This document shows, one piece after another, positions 41,306-52,199 of a DNA stretch of 64,000 bases. The DNA comes from Melanopsichium pennsylvanicum (Eukaryota > Basidiomycota > Ustilaginomycetes > Ustilaginales), in contig OAPG01000003.1 of assembly GCA_900208305.1 (NCBI GenBank), positions 1,488,001 to 1,552,000 of the forward strand, given 5' to 3'. The notes beneath the pieces were generated by a model. It was not told where the DNA came from and ran no database searches. It saw only the letters and a list, made by a program, of their open reading frames with translations. The position numbers and the translations under genes were made by a program. Numbering within the stretch: position 1 is the first letter of the stretch; each line of letters begins with the position of its first letter.

Positions 41306-41335
<30 letters not shown>
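41306..41335. repeat. (TC)15 dinucleotide microsatellite
   Basis: Thirty bases of uninterrupted TC repeat on the plus strand; likely length-polymorphic. Confidence 0.95.
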
Positions 41336-41337
<2 letters not shown>

Positions 41338-42025
41338 GCAGAGTCTTGAATTTACATGTCGTACCCCAAATGGTGGGAGTCAAGTGTTGCACAGGTCCCA
41401 ATTTACTATACTTGCAGAGCATCGTCGTTGAACTCGAGCATCCAAGTGCAACCTGTCGAAACGTCGAGATCTTGCATCAGTGGCCTTTTCGCTTCCTCTG
41501 TATATTTTTTTAATCTTAATTTTTGCTTTCGGGCCGATTACCATACGTGCTGTCTTTGTCATGCACTCGCCTCGCGGGCGCGGAATCAGTATTCCAGGGT
41601 CACGTTCGAGCCCAGTTTCCCACGATTGCGTCGGCACAGCAGGAACATACCTCCCCGAGCAAAACGACACGGGTCTAGTGGAGTTGAAGACGCGTTGCGG
41701 TTTGACGTCAAATTGGCGATCTCAGCAGGGGAACACGGTCACTGTGACTGTACCCCTGTGCACTCACGTTTTGTCAAGCACCGCCTCAAGGTGCTTTGCC
41801 GGACATGCCGAAGACAAAGTCACGAATCACAGCGTGAAGACGGCCTGGAGTCAAGCCCGCGATGGTGAGAAATGAGGCTTGTTAAGACACCGGAACGCAA
41901 CCCAACTTTTCTTTGGAAACGCAGTGAAAATCACGGCTGTAAAAATATAGCATTCCCTAGCAGGGCAGCCAGATGCATCGGGGATGAGAATCGTTCAAGT
42001 GATAGGTCTTGATTCTGTGAGTCAT

Positions 42026-42046
42026 GTGATTCGTGATTCGTGATTC
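42026..42046. repeat. Tandem 7-mer (GTGATTC)x3
   Basis: Three exact copies of GTGATTC in the ERG4 upstream region; a partial GTGAGTC copy precedes at 42017-42023. Confidence 0.9.
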
Positions 42047-42710
42047 GGCCTGTCCGATTTGCTGTCTGTCTTCGGGACCACACCGCCGATTGCCTTTCCT
42101 ATTCTTGGCTCCAGCTATCTTTCATTGTGTCCAAATGACCTCTTTCCTTCTTGTTACGCTTCGGATGAGAAAGATTGCAGAAGATCAGCGTGCAAGCTTC
42201 GTTGAGCACTGCTATCTACGTTTTCAGGGCTCTGAAAGCCAAATTTTTCAATTTGCTGCGTTCTTGAGGATGTTGTTGACGTCGTGGATCACTTACTGGC
42301 CGCTGGCTGCTATTCGGCTTTCAGCGCGTCAGTCGGCCATTCAACAGACTCTTGAGTGACAGATATAGTGCAGGAAGCCACAGAATCAGCTGCAAGGGGA
42401 AGATCGACGCGCAGAAATGTTTAGGGCTGAACAGCTGCCAAAGGTTAGCAAGACTCACAGAACTTGTTGAGAGGGAAGTGTTCGCTTGCTGTTGTTTTCA
42501 GGCCGGATAACAATTTCGCTTTCCTTGTAGTGTAGCAACTTGCTGTACCGTGTTGTGCAGCACAGTATCGACCTTCCCTTCTCGTCAACCTTGCCTCGGC
42601 TGAAACGTCTACCAGTGATTGCTGCCTTTCCCTCACTCACCTCTTTGATCTCTCCCTCATCCATCCCTCCTCTCGACATACAACGCACACGTCGTGTACA
42701 AGTCGTGATC

Positions 42711-44318
42711 ATGGCCGACTCCGCTGGTCTCCGCACGCGATCCAAAGCGTCCGCCGCTAAGGGCAACGACACTCCCAACCGCAAGCACTCGTCTCCCTCC
42801 TCCTCCCAAAAGAAGGCCGCCGTCGCTGATCAAGTTGACTTTGAGGAGAAGAAGAACTACAAGCCCAATCATTCGTACCTCCATGTAGACCCCAACGACG
42901 ACCAGATCATGGGCGGTGGCAAGCAACAGACCCTCATCAAGTACTCCCCTGGTATCGTTATCTCGGAGCAGGGCCGAGAGACCGACAAGAAACTCGATGA
43001 GCACTCGGACTGGGAGTTTGGTGGTCCTTGGGGAGTTACTGCCATGATGACCTTGTTCCCCCTTCTCATGTACTACCTTTGGATCTGCCTCTGGTTCTAC
43101 GATGGCAAGCTCGTTATTCCCAATTCGATCGATGACATCTACCCATTCTTACAGCGAATGGGCGCGCACGTTAGAGACGACGCCTTCCCCACTCAGCGCG
43201 CTTTCGCCGGCTACGGAGGACTGATGGTGTTCCAATTCCTGCTCGCCGTTGTCATGCCAGGATACATGCAGGAAGGCCTCCCCGTCCCATCTCTCGGCTA
43301 CAAGACCTTGATGTACAAGTGCAACGCACTCTCGAGCTTCTACGTCACCCTCGTCACCTGCGCTATCCTCCACATCACTGGTCTCTACCGCCTCACAACC
43401 ATCATCGAGCACTTCGGAGAATACATGACGGTTTCCATGATCGCAGGTTATTTTGTCTCCTTTGCCACCTACTACCACGCCGTGTTCACCAACACTACCC
43501 ACCGAATGAGTGGAAACTTCGCTTACGACTTTTTCATGGGTGCTGCGTTGAACCCTAGGATCGGAAGCGTCGATCTCAAGATGTGGGCTGAAGTGCGCAT
43601 CCCTTGGGTCCTGCTCTTCCTCATCAGCGTCAGTGGAGCCTGCAAGCAGTACGAGGTGTACGGGTACGTTACGCCTAACATGGCTTTCATGGTCCTGGCT
43701 ACCGGCCTATACATCAACGCATGCGGCAAGGGTGAGGAGTGCATCCCTCAGACCTGGGACATGTTTCATGAGAAATGGGGATTCATGGTCATCTTTTGGA
43801 ACTTTGCAGGTGTTCCCTTCACCTACTGCTACTCCATCGTCTATATGGCTGCCCACCCGCCCTCGTACTACAAATTCAGCACTTCTACGTACGTTTTCAT
43901 GTTCTCGCTGCTCATCTTTGCCCACTACGTCTTTGACAGCTCCATGGCGCAGAAGAGTCGCTTCAGGATGCAGCTGCAGGGAACTTTCCAGCATCGATGG
44001 ACTTTCCCTCAGTGGCCTTGGTCGACGCTCAAGGACCCTAGGTATCTGCAGACCGAGCACGGTAATGCGCTTTTGATCGATGGCTGGTGGCAGTTCCTTC
44101 GCAAGCCCAACTACACCGCCGACTGGACACAGGCTTTCCTGTGGGGTGCCATTGCCGGTACGGAGAGTATCATTCCTTACTACTACTCGGTGTTCTTCCT
44201 CGCGGTGCTGACGCACAGGTGCGGAAGAGATTTCGAGAGGTGCTCCAAGAAGTACGGCAAAGACTGGGAAAAGTACTGCACCATTGTCAAGTACGCTTTC
44301 ATCCCTTTCATCTACTAA
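42711..44318 (+). CDS. ERG4: Delta(24(24(1)))-sterol reductase Erg4
   Basis: Intronless, 535 aa, ATGGCCGAC at 42711 after a C/T-rich leader (the frame is open further upstream without support). A 100-residue hydrophilic N-terminus is followed by 8 or more membrane segments, the first at WGVTAMMTLFPLLMYYLWIC. The C-terminal block carries the ERG4/ERG24 signatures: YLQTEHGNALLIDGWWQFLR, then KPNYTADWTQAFLWG, and RCGRDFERCSKKYGKDWEKY ending IPFIY. EHGN, the PNYTADW form and the spacing fit Erg4 rather than the C14 reductase Erg24. Erg4 uses NADPH to reduce the C24(28) double bond, the last step of ergosterol synthesis, in the ER membrane. The catalytic-core residues expected in the C-terminal NADPH-binding region are present. 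Confidence 0.94.
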   Translation: MADSAGLRTRSKASAAKGNDTPNRKHSSPSSSQKKAAVADQVDFEEKKNYKPNHSYLHVDPNDDQIMGGGKQQTLIKYSPGIVISEQGRETDKKLDEHSDWEFGGPWGVTAMMTLFPLLMYYLWICLWFYDGKLVIPNSIDDIYPFLQRMGAHVRDDAFPTQRAFAGYGGLMVFQFLLAVVMPGYMQEGLPVPSLGYKTLMYKCNALSSFYVTLVTCAILHITGLYRLTTIIEHFGEYMTVSMIAGYFVSFATYYHAVFTNTTHRMSGNFAYDFFMGAALNPRIGSVDLKMWAEVRIPWVLLFLISVSGACKQYEVYGYVTPNMAFMVLATGLYINACGKGEECIPQTWDMFHEKWGFMVIFWNFAGVPFTYCYSIVYMAAHPPSYYKFSTSTYVFMFSLLIFAHYVFDSSMAQKSRFRMQLQGTFQHRWTFPQWPWSTLKDPRYLQTEHGNALLIDGWWQFLRKPNYTADWTQAFLWGAIAGTESIIPYYYSVFFLAVLTHRCGRDFERCSKKYGKDWEKYCTIVKYAFIPFIY

Positions 44319-46109
44319 AACAGAGCACTTAATGCAAAGCACCTTCATTCTGCATCATCTACAATCTAGATGGTGGATCTGGGCTGGATTTTTCCCAGAC
44401 GGAATGTCATGCCGAAGACGTCGTCGATCATCACAGCCGGCTGTCGCAAAACTTTTACAGCTGTCGAGGCTGCTCCAGCCCTCACAGCTGCCTTTCTCCC
44501 TTCTCTCGCCCAAGAACTTTTCAACTTTGCGCTCTCTGGAATGCTTTCGTACATCTAGCAGGCTCAACCTAGCTTTACGGAAGAGTCAGATTACTGGAAT
44601 TAGTCACACAAGATCAATCAATGTATAACATTCAATCTTCCCAGTGTATAGAGAGCGACCCTGTCTGGTGAGGTTCGTCTTTGTGTATTCTAGCGAAGCA
44701 CTCGCAAAACCGAACATTTCGATCATGTGATGGGAGCTTGTCCTTGGTTCCTAAAGGGCCCCATCTTTCTCGGCGTGTGCAGGTTGGGAGCGAGATTTCT
44801 GCGAATACACAAACGTCGGGATCAATGATTGGTCGAAGATGAAATAGAGTGTCAGGCCCTTGGCGAGGAAAAGCCGTCACAATCCGAAGAAATCCCCGGA
44901 AATTTTGAGAGAGGTTAGCAATTGCAGGACAAAGAATTGCTTGGGTTTGCCAAAAAGTTGCAAGATGCTGGTGCCACTCTTGACTAAGTTTGCCAATATT
45001 CTGCTCTGTCAGCCCATCTGTCAAAGGATCTAGCCAAGTTGCTGTTCAAGTACAGCTCTTTCAGGCCCAGGTTGCTTGCTATGACTTTCTTCATTTGATT
45101 TTGTGTATGTAGTATTGAAAAACCAAAATGGCAACGATTTGTTTTCAGGAAAGCAGGAAAGCATAATGTTAAACTGTATGCGTGTCTGAATTTTGGCACC
45201 TTTAGATTTATAGAGTTGAGAAAAATGTAACAGATTATTTATGAAAAAGGAAAGGAAGAGGAGAGATCTGAGGGAGTTGGGGAATGGTGCCAACGTCGGT
45301 GCTTTATTCGTGCGTAAGTTTTGATGCACCTGTGCGTGGTTTTTGTCCATACGAATGTGTGACCTCCACTGTCTTGATGTCGCACAGATACAGATTCAGA
45401 TTGTGGACCTCCCCATCCAATTCCTTCGCTCCCGCAGCTTTGACAAGACCTACATCTCTTCTTCCGTCACCTACTTTAGGAAGTAGTCTCTACACACCAA
45501 AGGTGATATGACAAAGTGATTATCCTCGTCACGTCCGCACTATAACCCCGACTCACATTCTGTTCGTTCGTCCACTAATTGGAGGATTGATAGCGATAAG
45601 CATCATAGACTTTGACTCATTGCAACATCAGGTCCTTGATGATCTCATCGCCTCGCTCGCAAATACAAGGCAACCTCAATCAACCAAGTGAAACGTAATA
45701 GAGCTCCTTCTCGCCATCTTCAACCATCCAACCTCGTGTCTCATTATACCTTCTGGCCTCTCCTCTTGCGACTTCTCAACGGTGCTGATGGACTTCTAAG
45801 TCTCAGAATCGCCATTTACAAGGCTTTTCCAGACAGGCAAGCCAAGCAAGTCAAACGTAGCAATCAACGCAGTAAAGCAAGACCGTACGACACTACCTTT
45901 CTCAGCAGCAGAGCAGAGAGGTGTGGAGGCGGTAGAGACAGCAGTTGGCTCTCGCGTGGAGCGCTTGAACGCTTCCTTTTGGGATAAAATTGAAGCACTC
46001 CTTTGCACGCTCACTCACTCGCTCGTCAGCTCCAACACCTCAAACACATCTTTGAAAAGTGTCCCTCTGCTCCCTCGTCGAGAGGTGCGGTCAGCGGTAA
46101 TCTGCCGCT
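44319..46109. other. Gene-free stretch of 1.8 kb
   Basis: Contains the ERG4 3' UTR and the promoter of the carrier gene. A minus-strand open frame (44632-45024, 130 codons) has no recognisable domain or signal peptide and is not called. From about 45650 to 46100 there is possible 5' UTR. Confidence 0.4.
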
Positions 46110-47378
46110 ATGCTGCACTCTTCAGCCATAGCCGGAGCATGCGCGGGTCTGGTCTCGTCGGTTGTCACATGTCCTTTGGACGTTGTGAAAACACGTCTTC
46201 AAGCTCAAGAAGGACGTCGAAGACCCCAACCACCATCACTTACATCCGTTTCGAACCCTGATTCGCTTAAGTTGGATACCTCGCCACGCTATTTGGGTTT
46301 GAGAGATACTTTGCGCAAGATTTGGACCGATGATGGGATTCGAGGATTTTATCGAGGTTTGGGTCCCACCATCTTTGGATATCTTCCCACATGGGCGATT
46401 TACTTTACGGTGTATGATTCGTCTAAAACCGCGTTTTCCTCTTCTTCCTCGTTCTTCCTCACCTCTTCCAACGATTTCTTGAACCATATTCTTAGTGCTA
46501 TGACGGCGGGGGCGGCTAGTACCATCTGTACCAGTCCTTTGTGGGTGGTCAAGACGCGATTCATGTTGCAAAGTGCCAGAGATACGGCGAACAGTGTTAG
46601 GCCGTACAGGCATACGGGCGATGCGTTTGTGCAGATCTTCAAGAGCGAAGGTGTGCGAGGGTTTTATAAGGGTTTATTGCCAAGTTTGTTTGGCGTTTCG
46701 CATGTGGCGGTTCAATTTCCTTTGTATGAACTGTTTAAAGGCATTGCAAGGGACAGATTGCATGGTCAGGGAGGAGAGGTAGGGGGAGAGGAGGGAGGAG
46801 AATTGGAAGCTAGTACGATTTTGTTGTGCAGTTCAACGGCAAAGATGATAGCAAGCGTGACTACGTATCCTCACGAGGTGTTGAGGACAAGGTTGCAGAT
46901 GCAGCCGAGGAATCAAGCTCAGGTACAATCGACAATGGCGTCTAATGGTGTCATTGTTGCTTCACCATCATCCACAGCTTCATCGATTGCTTCAAACCGC
47001 GCAAAGACTGCATCTGCATCATTATCGTCAAATGCAACAACATCACAGGTATCATCCACATGCACTTCATCAACACCCTTACCATCGGCAGCAGCAGCAG
47101 GCGGCACAAAGTCGAAGATAGGGAGCATTACAACTGGTAATAACAACCGATCTGGTGTGAGCGCCGCTGTTACTGGTGGTGGTAGTGCGAATGTTGGAGG
47201 AACAAGGTATACGGGAGTGATTCAGGCTTGTAAAACCATTGCACGTGAGGAAGGGATTCGAGGTTTTTATAAAGGTATGGCTGTGAATTTGATTCGTACC
47301 GTACCTTCTAGTGCTTTAACGATTTTGACTTACGAATTGATCATGCAGCATTTTTCTCAACATGATTCTTCTTCGTAA
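46110..47378 (+). CDS. Mitochondrial carrier, NAD+/nucleotide (Ndt1/SLC25A32-like) type
   Basis: Intronless, 422 aa, ATG at 46110; an in-frame TAA 15 bp upstream fixes the start unless a 5' exon exists. It has the three carrier repeats with Px[DE]xx[KR] signatures: TCPLDVVKTRLQAQ, then TSPLWVVKTRFMLQ and TYPHEVLRTRLQMQ. GPTIFGYLPTWAIYFTVYD and GLLPSLFGVSHVAVQFPLYE are typical of the NAD+/pyrimidine-nucleotide/folate subgroup (yeast Yia6/Yea6, SLC25A32). The Trp in the second signature (PLWVVK) is a subgroup hallmark. The third repeat is interrupted by about 85 residues of Ser/Thr/Ala-rich sequence between RLQMQ and GTRYTGVIQACKTIA, on the matrix side; its role is unknown. The substrate is inferred from subgroup, with NAD+ the best guess. 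Confidence 0.88.
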   Translation: MLHSSAIAGACAGLVSSVVTCPLDVVKTRLQAQEGRRRPQPPSLTSVSNPDSLKLDTSPRYLGLRDTLRKIWTDDGIRGFYRGLGPTIFGYLPTWAIYFTVYDSSKTAFSSSSSFFLTSSNDFLNHILSAMTAGAASTICTSPLWVVKTRFMLQSARDTANSVRPYRHTGDAFVQIFKSEGVRGFYKGLLPSLFGVSHVAVQFPLYELFKGIARDRLHGQGGEVGGEEGGELEASTILLCSSTAKMIASVTTYPHEVLRTRLQMQPRNQAQVQSTMASNGVIVASPSSTASSIASNRAKTASASLSSNATTSQVSSTCTSSTPLPSAAAAGGTKSKIGSITTGNNNRSGVSAAVTGGGSANVGGTRYTGVIQACKTIAREEGIRGFYKGMAVNLIRTVPSSALTILTYELIMQHFSQHDSSS

Positions 47379-48040
47379 AAACAAACGTACGATAAGATTC
47401 GAAATAAAATCAAATTCAATTAAAATTGGGGGGTGTTTTTTTTTGGATTTTGTTTGAATGGTCCCGAATCATATATTATTTTCGAAAAGTAAATTCCATC
47501 ATTCGGAAAAAGAATAAATATACTGCATATGCAAGTTTGACCTTTTACAATCTGATATTGAATAGGTGGATTTGAAAGCCTTTTTTGAAAATCAGTTTAA
47601 GTTAAGAACAGAAAGATGAGATACAATTTCTGTAAAAAAAAAAAAAATTAAAAGAAGAAATTGTTAAAGAAAAACACTCCCCATCGCACAAACACACACG
47701 TTTCAAAGCTCATCAACTCCAAAAAAAAAAAAAAACCAAAAAAAAACCAACACAAACACAGACACAGACACATGGATTCATTGATCCTTTCAACATCACC
47801 ACCACCCTCTGCTGCATGATTTACCTGTCCCCCCCACACCGATCAGTTTTATTATCCCTTAAGAATCCAACTCAAACTCTTGTATGTGCATGTTTCTTGT
47901 TAACTGAGATGCGGTTCAACACGAAAAAAAAAAGGTTAAAAATCCTCACATTCAAACTGTCTTGCTCTGTATATGCGTATATATATATATATATATGTAT
48001 GGTGTTTTGAAAACCAGGATCTCAGTAAATGTTCTTGATG
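47379..48040. other. Convergent AT-rich gene-free stretch with simple repeats
   Basis: Between two convergent genes. It has A-runs at 47634-47647 and 47721-47734, a C/A-rich run at 47735-47770 and a (TA)n microsatellite at 47979-47996. These are normal for fungal 3' ends; nothing coding is seen. Confidence 0.6.
47979..47996. repeat. (TA)9 dinucleotide microsatellite
   Basis: Uninterrupted TA repeat, about 50 bp after the 3' end of the Sur1-type gene on the minus strand. Confidence 0.9.
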
Positions 48041-49862
48041 CTACACTTGTTGCTTCTCACCTCTTTCAAGAACCGCATCTTGACTCGTCTCCCCCCCACC
48101 ACTGCAAGTAACATGACCTTCATACGGAGGAGGAGGAGGAGGAGGAGGAGTTGGTTTACTCTGATCAAGTTCCTTCCTAGCCTCCTCCAAAGCCTGAATT
48201 GTGGCACTCTTCTTACCACCTACGCCTCTTGTCGAACCGAAATCACCACTCTGACCACCACTTGTTATCAAATTCTCGCGTTCACCAGCCCTAGTATTCC
48301 AACCTACCTCATCACCATCATCATCATCATCATCATCTTGAGCATCCTGACTACCCAACGATTCCAAATCAACATCTTGACTCAATCGACTCCTTCGACT
48401 GCCATGACTCGGTGCTGGACTGGCACCCCTCCAATTTGCAGGTAATAAATTACTCGCCCACTGACCTAAACTTTGGCCTGCTCCAATTCCCGCACTGCTG
48501 CTAGGGCTGAGTTGCTGACTGTTAGAAGAAGCCGAGTTATCATCACCGCGAACAAAATAGGCTGGCAGATAAAGTACACCCTTTTTCTTGGTAGGACTAT
48601 CCGTCGAGCTAGCGTTTGCCTCGATTTCCGAGATGCCATCGCCACGCGAAGAGGGACGAGAAAGAGTTTGACCCATCCAAGCGAGCACGCTCTGAGTTTG
48701 AGGCGGATTCAACGCTCCCGGATCCTGCAACTGGAACAGAGGTAGACTGAGTCTGGTAGGACGCGGTGCGGGCATGGATAGACGCGAAGGATTAGCTGCT
48801 GAGGTGGAAGCCACTGTATCACGTTGTCTGTTAACATGCATGAGCGGAACGGATTGATCTTGGTCGGCTGTAGAGCGACGTTTGGATCTACGACGAGAGC
48901 TAGATCCGCTGGAAGTAGAACCAATGGGCAGCGAGATCCATCGTCCTGGTTCGCTCCGATCGCAAAGAGAAGCGCCTCGTCCAAATCCAGCCCTGTATCC
49001 CAGCCTCCAAAGGAACGAGGGGAGCAAGTTTCGGAAAATACCGTAGATGACCACGCAAACTCCAGCAAAGATGAGCAATCGACCGTACTTTCTGAGGAAA
49101 ATCAAGAAGCCAGCATCGTTGGCGTGCCAACTACTTCCGTAGAAGTGGCTGAAGAAAGCATCGGGCGCATCTTTTGGCTTGACGTTCTTTCCGTACAAGC
49201 TCTTTGGCAGTACTCTGATCCCCTTGAAGCCCGCTTCGGGCTGCTTGGGTGTGCTTGGGAATGCGGGACCGTGAACATCGACATACAATCCATAAGAGGC
49301 GCTGACAAACATGGGTCCAGTGCTGAACATGACGGTGGGGTAGTTTGTGAGGTACTGATGGTTGAAGGTGACGAGATTGTGAATCAACTGATCCATGAAA
49401 GGGTGAGCTTTTGCGCTGAGAATGACATCGTTGGATACACCCACGGGGATGGTCTTTGGAAGAATCACCTCGAATCGGAGGAGCGGGTCAAAGCGACGCA
49501 GGCAACCAATGTCGAGATCCATGTAAATGCCTCCATAGTGGTGGAGTACAAAGTACCTAATGGCGTCGGCCCTCTGGATTGGGTATGGATATCCGTCGAA
49601 AACGGGCAAGAACCATTCGTAGTGCTCTGCGATGAATTGGCGGGAATCGGCATCGGTCCAGAGCATGTACTCGTAATCTGGATGCATGGCTGCGCATTCG
49701 TCCCTGATTGCTTGCCAGCGAGGAGGCAAATTTTGATCCTTCCAAGTCTGATGGATGATTCTGGGAATCTTTTCTTTTGGATTGGTGGGATCCCACTTTT
49801 TGGGAGTGTTGTCGCGCCATGGCTGTGGACGTGCGACCATGTCATCTGGGTCGACTGAGACG

Positions 49863-49894
<32 letters not shown>

Positions 49895-50176
49895 TGCAGC
49901 ATGAGATGAGGTAGCATTGTTATTGGAAGTTGTAGTAGAGTAAGTGGAAAGTTTTGCGAGCCATGGTAGACGAGCAGCCCAGCCTTCGGGGCCATCGGGC
50001 GAGGCGCCTGATTGTATTTCTTGCCATGTTCCGAGCTCTTCGGGAAGAATGTATGCGGAAGTGTCGATAGAGAAGTATGCATTGGCTGTTGTGAGTACGA
50101 CAATGGTTCCGGCTAGGAAAAGACCGAGGAGAACCAAGAGGATATGTGAAGCGCGTCTTGAGAGTAATGAGGCCAT
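48041..50176 (-). CDS. Sur1/Csh1-type mannosyl-inositolphosphoceramide synthase catalytic subunit (GT32)
   Basis: Intronless; the first ATG of the frame is at 50176 (MASLLSRRASHILLVLLGLF), giving 711 aa. Residues 10-30 are a membrane anchor. The GT32 domain (about 125-330) has KIPRIIHQTWKDQNLPPRWQ and YPIQRADAIRYFVLHHYGGI, then YMDLDIG with the metal-binding DxD near residue 219. A second membrane segment (LLIFAGVCVVIYGIFRNLL, about 365-384) follows, the topology of Sur1/Csh1. With Csg2 these enzymes add mannose from GDP-mannose to inositolphosphoceramide in the Golgi. Residues 400-711 are a Ser-rich disordered cytosolic tail with acidic DDDDDDDGDE and a proline run (PTPPPPPPPPYEG); yeast Sur1 is about 380 aa, so the tail nearly doubles the protein. 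PPPYEG also fits PPxY. Confidence 0.92.
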
Positions 50177-52199
50177 TTTGGGAGAATGGGTGATGGCGTG
50201 TGGGCCTAGAGTAGGTAAAGACGGATGGTGGTGTGTGGAATTAGGGTTGCGACAAGATAAAGAATGTAGTGTACAATTGTTAATACCGTACAAGCAAGCA
50301 AAGCGAACAAGGTGAATGGACTACAGACTAAAGCTTCAGAGGCTGAGCAACATGAGCGCGAATAGTAGAGGTGGTCTTAGAACGGTCAGGATTTGAAAAG
50401 AACGAGACGAGATGGCAAGGTGAGCTGTGAAAGCGAAAATGGTGGGATGGTGCCAAGATGGAATGCCAAACGTCGAGTGGATGCGATCTTGATGCTGAGA
50501 TTGATCCAATAGGTGTTGACGCATAGGTTTGTTTGTTTTTGCGATGAGTCAAACCAGGCTGATGCGTAAATGTGTGCGTACTGTTGGAGAGTGTTTTGAT
50601 GTATTTCCACAACAAGTGATATGCTGATGTGGTTAAGAGATGGTAGGAAATCAAGATGGAATAATGGGTGCAATCATGACAAAAAGATGATTATGGGAAG
50701 GGACGCTAACTTGGTTAGCAATATGGTAAAAGGGGGTAAACCGCCACTTTGGGCTCACACTGATGCTATTCAGTACCTTCTGACCGTCTGACCGAGTACA
50801 GTCAATGTAAGTAAATATACTGTACAGTAGTATAATTTAGTATACAGTAAAGTGATTTATGTATTGTGTGAATTTAATGCGCTTTTTTGATATTCAAGAT
50901 TTGAAACACGTTGTGATTGGACACAGATGAGCACGCGCCATCAACAACATCAGCACCCTTTCTCCATTATTCTTTGGCTCTGCAGACGCTTTACGTTCGA
51001 ATCCAAAAATAAATAAATAATTTCATCCTTGATTGGTTCCTTAACATTTTTGATTTTTGGGGCGAAAGAACAACAACAGCCAGCATACTAATAATACATT
51101 CGCCTCTTTTTATCTTATTTTTACAGTTTTGGTAAATTATATTGTTGATTTTCATGCCTCCGACCCTGCACCTGCAGCTCGACCCAAAACCGAAATCAAA
51201 TTATAATAATAATAAGAATCATAATATAAAAGATCCAACAGTTACAGTATCAGTATGCACTGTACACAGGTTTGAACCCGGAAGGTCTTCTCCGATCAAA
51301 CTCACACGATTTAAAAACTAAGTTTCTGCTCTGTCCATTTACTTTTAATCAGAAGCAGCATCTCTCTTATCACCTACCAGCCTCGTGCTCAAGGTCCCTA
51401 GGGTCCACAACTCTCCATTTTTCCAAGTCAACCAAAACAATCACATGAATGCGACAAAATAAACACAACCCCTTCCTGTCACACTTGATTCTTAATCGGG
51501 TTAACTTTCATCCCGATCCATTTTTACCGTATCTTCAAAAGCCACCCACCCACCTTGGAATAACAGTCGTGAGTAAATTCAAAATGAATCCCCGCATCTC
51601 CGCCTTTCAAGCCACTTGGTAATCTCGCCCCGAATCCTTCCCCTTTTAAGTGATTCTTAAACGTTTCAAAAACGTCATACTCCTTTCAAATGCCAGACAC
51701 CTCACTCACGCTGATAAATGAGGCAACCTTTACAGTCAGCAAACAACAATACGCCACTTTGAGTTTCGAGTCTTCGGCCATGTCATCTTGTCATCTCCAG
51801 CAACAATAGCAACAACAACAACATTAACAACAACAACAACAACGTAGTATGCCACCTCTTTTTTTATTTTATTTTGATTTTCCCTGAGTCACAAACACCG
51901 CCTATTCATCACCCTCGCTGCTGCAATTTCCGCTCATGAGCTACCTCATATCCCCAAGCACAACCGATCAACTCCAATGCAAATGTGAACAACCAATACC
52001 AATCCTTTCCGAGTACTAGAAAGAAACAAAGAAACAAAGATAAAAAAAATCAAAAAAAATCAAAAAAAGTGAAAATGCCAAATGTAACAACGTGAATCGT
52101 AATATCTACCAACACCAACCACTTCACAACGTAAACATGATCTTTCTTTTTCAACACATCCTGAATTTCTCATCCTTTTCCTACTCAGTCTATTTCGTT
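50177..52199. other. AT-rich gene-free stretch of 2 kb with simple repeats
   Basis: Holds the Sur1-type promoter (reading right) and the 3' UTR of the giant kinase gene. Noted words: TACTGTACAGTA, a perfect 12-bp palindrome at 50819-50830, followed by ATAATTTAGTATACAGTAAAG; CAA-type repeats at 51800-51843; AAATCAAAA runs at 52040-52070. A GTTCGAATCC word at 50995-51004 is not within a tRNA fold. No gene is supported. Confidence 0.45.

Larger units (their letters stand above)
40609..42710. other. Gene-free stretch of 2.1 kb, divergent promoters
   Basis: Lies between a minus-strand start (40608) and the ERG4 start (42711). Open frames of up to 170 codons (41356-41868) overlap in several frames and have no recognisable domain, so they are not called. 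It contains a (CT)15 microsatellite and a tandem GTGATTC repeat. The last 150 bp before ERG4 are C/T-rich, as in fungal 5' UTRs. Confidence 0.45.

Noticed and set aside
41356..41868. Possible small gene upstream of ERG4
   Set aside because: Several overlapping frames are open, none has a signal peptide, domain or consistent codon use.
44632..45024. Possible 130-aa minus-strand gene after ERG4
   Set aside because: No domain, no secretion signal and no clear promoter; could be a remnant but is not supportable.
48824..49858. Open frame of 344 codons opposite the Sur1-type gene
   Set aside because: Exactly antisense to conserved GT32 sequence; codon-mirror artefact with no domain.
50960..51010. 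Possible tRNA T-arm (GTTCGAATCC at 50995-51004)
   Set aside because: No matching acceptor stem, D-arm or anticodon arm can be drawn upstream or on the other strand.
51240..51340. Minus-strand GGGTTCAAACC word resembling a tRNA B box
   Set aside because: Flanking bases do not pair as an acceptor stem and no A box lies at the right distance.
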